A stretch of DNA of 64,000 nt, taken from contig NZ_SNXZ01000002.1 of the NCBI RefSeq assembly GCF_004362825.1, forward strand, positions 558,001 through 622,000, in the 5' to 3' direction. The stretch is from Labedaea rhizosphaerae (GTDB lineage Bacteria > Actinomycetota > Actinomycetes > Mycobacteriales > Pseudonocardiaceae). The translations under genes and the position numbers were made by a program. A model generated the notes under the pieces. It was not told the DNA's origin, did no database searches, and saw only the letters and a program-made list of their open reading frames with translations. Positions 63,339-64,000 of the stretch are shown here, one piece after another. Each line of letters begins with the position of its first letter. Position 1 is the first letter of the stretch.

Positions 63339-63674
63339 GTGAACGAGCCTCGACCCGCACCGCGCTACCCGACCGCTGCTCAGGGGTTTCCGCCCGGTCA
63401 GCGGGCGCTGTCACCTCAGGAGCGCAGAGCGCTACCCCACGGGCCGCGCCCGGCCCGCGCAGAGGAACCTCTGTTGACCGTGGCCGAGGCCGCCGAGAAG
63501 TTGCGGGTGTCGAAGATGACGATCTACCGCATGATCAGCGAAGGCGAATTCCCTGCCATCCGGCTACGCGGAAGGTACTCCGTTCCGCGAGGCCCTATCG
63601 ACGCCATCATCAGACAAGCCATCGTGACCAACTCCACTGTGGACGTCTCGGAGTGGACGAAGGGACGGCGTTGA
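63339..63674 (+). CDS. Excisionase/AlpA-like HTH protein
   Basis: This 111-residue protein has a Pro/Arg-rich N-terminus and a MerR-type winged helix motif typical of excisionase-family DNA binders (LLTVAEAAEKLRVSKMTIYR, MISEGEFPAIRLRGRYSVPR). GTG at 63339 follows GGGGGAA. Such proteins direct excision or regulate integrative elements and commonly neighbour replication genes, as seen here with the next ORF. Confidence 0.8.
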   Translation: MNEPRPAPRYPTAAQGFPPGQRALSPQERRALPHGPRPARAEEPLLTVAEAAEKLRVSKMTIYRMISEGEFPAIRLRGRYSVPRGPIDAIIRQAIVTNSTVDVSEWTKGRR

Positions 63675-63800
63675 CGAGTCGGTGGTGCTCACTGTCACGC
63701 GGCGGCCGTGTCAGGACCGGGCCGAGCTGACGCACGTCGGGTCGGCCCGGCGCAACGCGGGCACACGCGATGGAGGGGCTGCGCGGATGGACTGGCACTG

Positions 63801-64000
63801 ATGAGCATCCGCGTCATGAGCTGGGTGTGGGACAACAGCCCGGTCAAGGGCGGGGAACTCTTGCTGCTCCTGGCGATTGCCGACCACGCCGACGACCTCG
63901 GCGGCAACGCCTGGCCGTCCATCGATCGTCTGACGACACGCACCCGCGTCGACCGGCGCACGGTGCAGCGGATCCTGCGAAGCCTGGAACGCAAGGGCCT
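63801..64000 (+). CDS. Replication-type HTH protein, truncated by the window edge
   Basis: The first 66 residues (SIRVMSWVWDNSPVKGGELL, LLAIADHADDLGGNAWPSID, RLTTRTRVDRRTVQRILRSL) form the winged HTH found at the N-terminus of actinobacterial plasmid/element replication initiators and of phage-type replisome organisers. The rest lies outside the window. It comes just after the excisionase-like gene. Confidence 0.75.
   Translation, partial: MSIRVMSWVWDNSPVKGGELLLLLAIADHADDLGGNAWPSIDRLTTRTRVDRRTVQRILRSLERKG

Overview
The window is high-GC actinobacterial DNA. GTG starts, ATGA/GTGA stop-start overlaps, DUF3558-type lipoproteins, a LacI-controlled L-rhamnose operon and STAND (signal-transduction NTPase) regulators together suggest the Pseudonocardiales (Saccharothrix/Lentzea/Amycolatopsis-like). 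The genus is an inference. No rRNA, convincing tRNA or CRISPR array was seen.

Left part (1-16.3 kb), chromosome-like. A possible truncated gene at the edge is followed by a TauD-like oxygenase that lacks the metal-binding acid, an IS481-type transposase fragment and a membrane-anchored protein. Next comes a complete L-rhamnose uptake and catabolism operon on the minus strand (rhaT-rhaP-rhaQ-rhaS-rhaI-rhaEW-rhaB plus an alpha/beta hydrolase). It is divergent from a LacI-family regulator, with two palindromic operators in the shared promoter region. Sugar enters through RhaSTPQ and is isomerised (RhaI), phosphorylated (RhaB), then cleaved and oxidised (RhaEW). After lacI there are gene remnants, including a frameshifted pentapeptide-type pseudogene, and an orphan KAS III-like protein with Ser in place of the catalytic Cys.

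Middle part (16.5-37 kb), conjugation functions. One tightly coupled plus-strand operon encodes a TcpC/VirB8-like protein, two small membrane proteins, a VirB4-like ATPase, a VirB6-like channel protein, a one-span membrane protein, a secreted muralytic/NlpC-P60 enzyme, a coupling protein and a DUF4913-like protein. A decaying STAND-TPR gene follows, then a 1760-residue MobF relaxase-helicase and a hairpin-bearing intergenic region that is the best oriT candidate.

Right part (37-64 kb), element maintenance and cargo, mostly minus strand. It holds Cys-rich proteins, a class II glutamine amidotransferase overlapping a zinc-ribbon amidoligase, SSB, plasmid-type conserved proteins, DUF4192, DprA, a ComM-like domain broken at a G7 tract, a primase-polymerase and a ParB-like protein. 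A secreted hydrolase, a TPR protein and an HTH-NB-ARC-TPR regulator follow. Then comes a cluster of lipoproteins and membrane proteins around an S53 sedolisin homologue that has lost all catalytic residues; one lipoprotein gene is split at its start by a complete IS3-family element. The window ends with an excisionase-like HTH protein and the start of a replication-type HTH protein. This fits an integrative conjugative element or large conjugative plasmid, whose outer ends are not both visible.

The most interesting candidate system is the amidotransferase-amidoligase pair (38.7-40.6 kb). It predicts an uncharacterised amide-forming modification or small-molecule synthesis carried by a mobile element.
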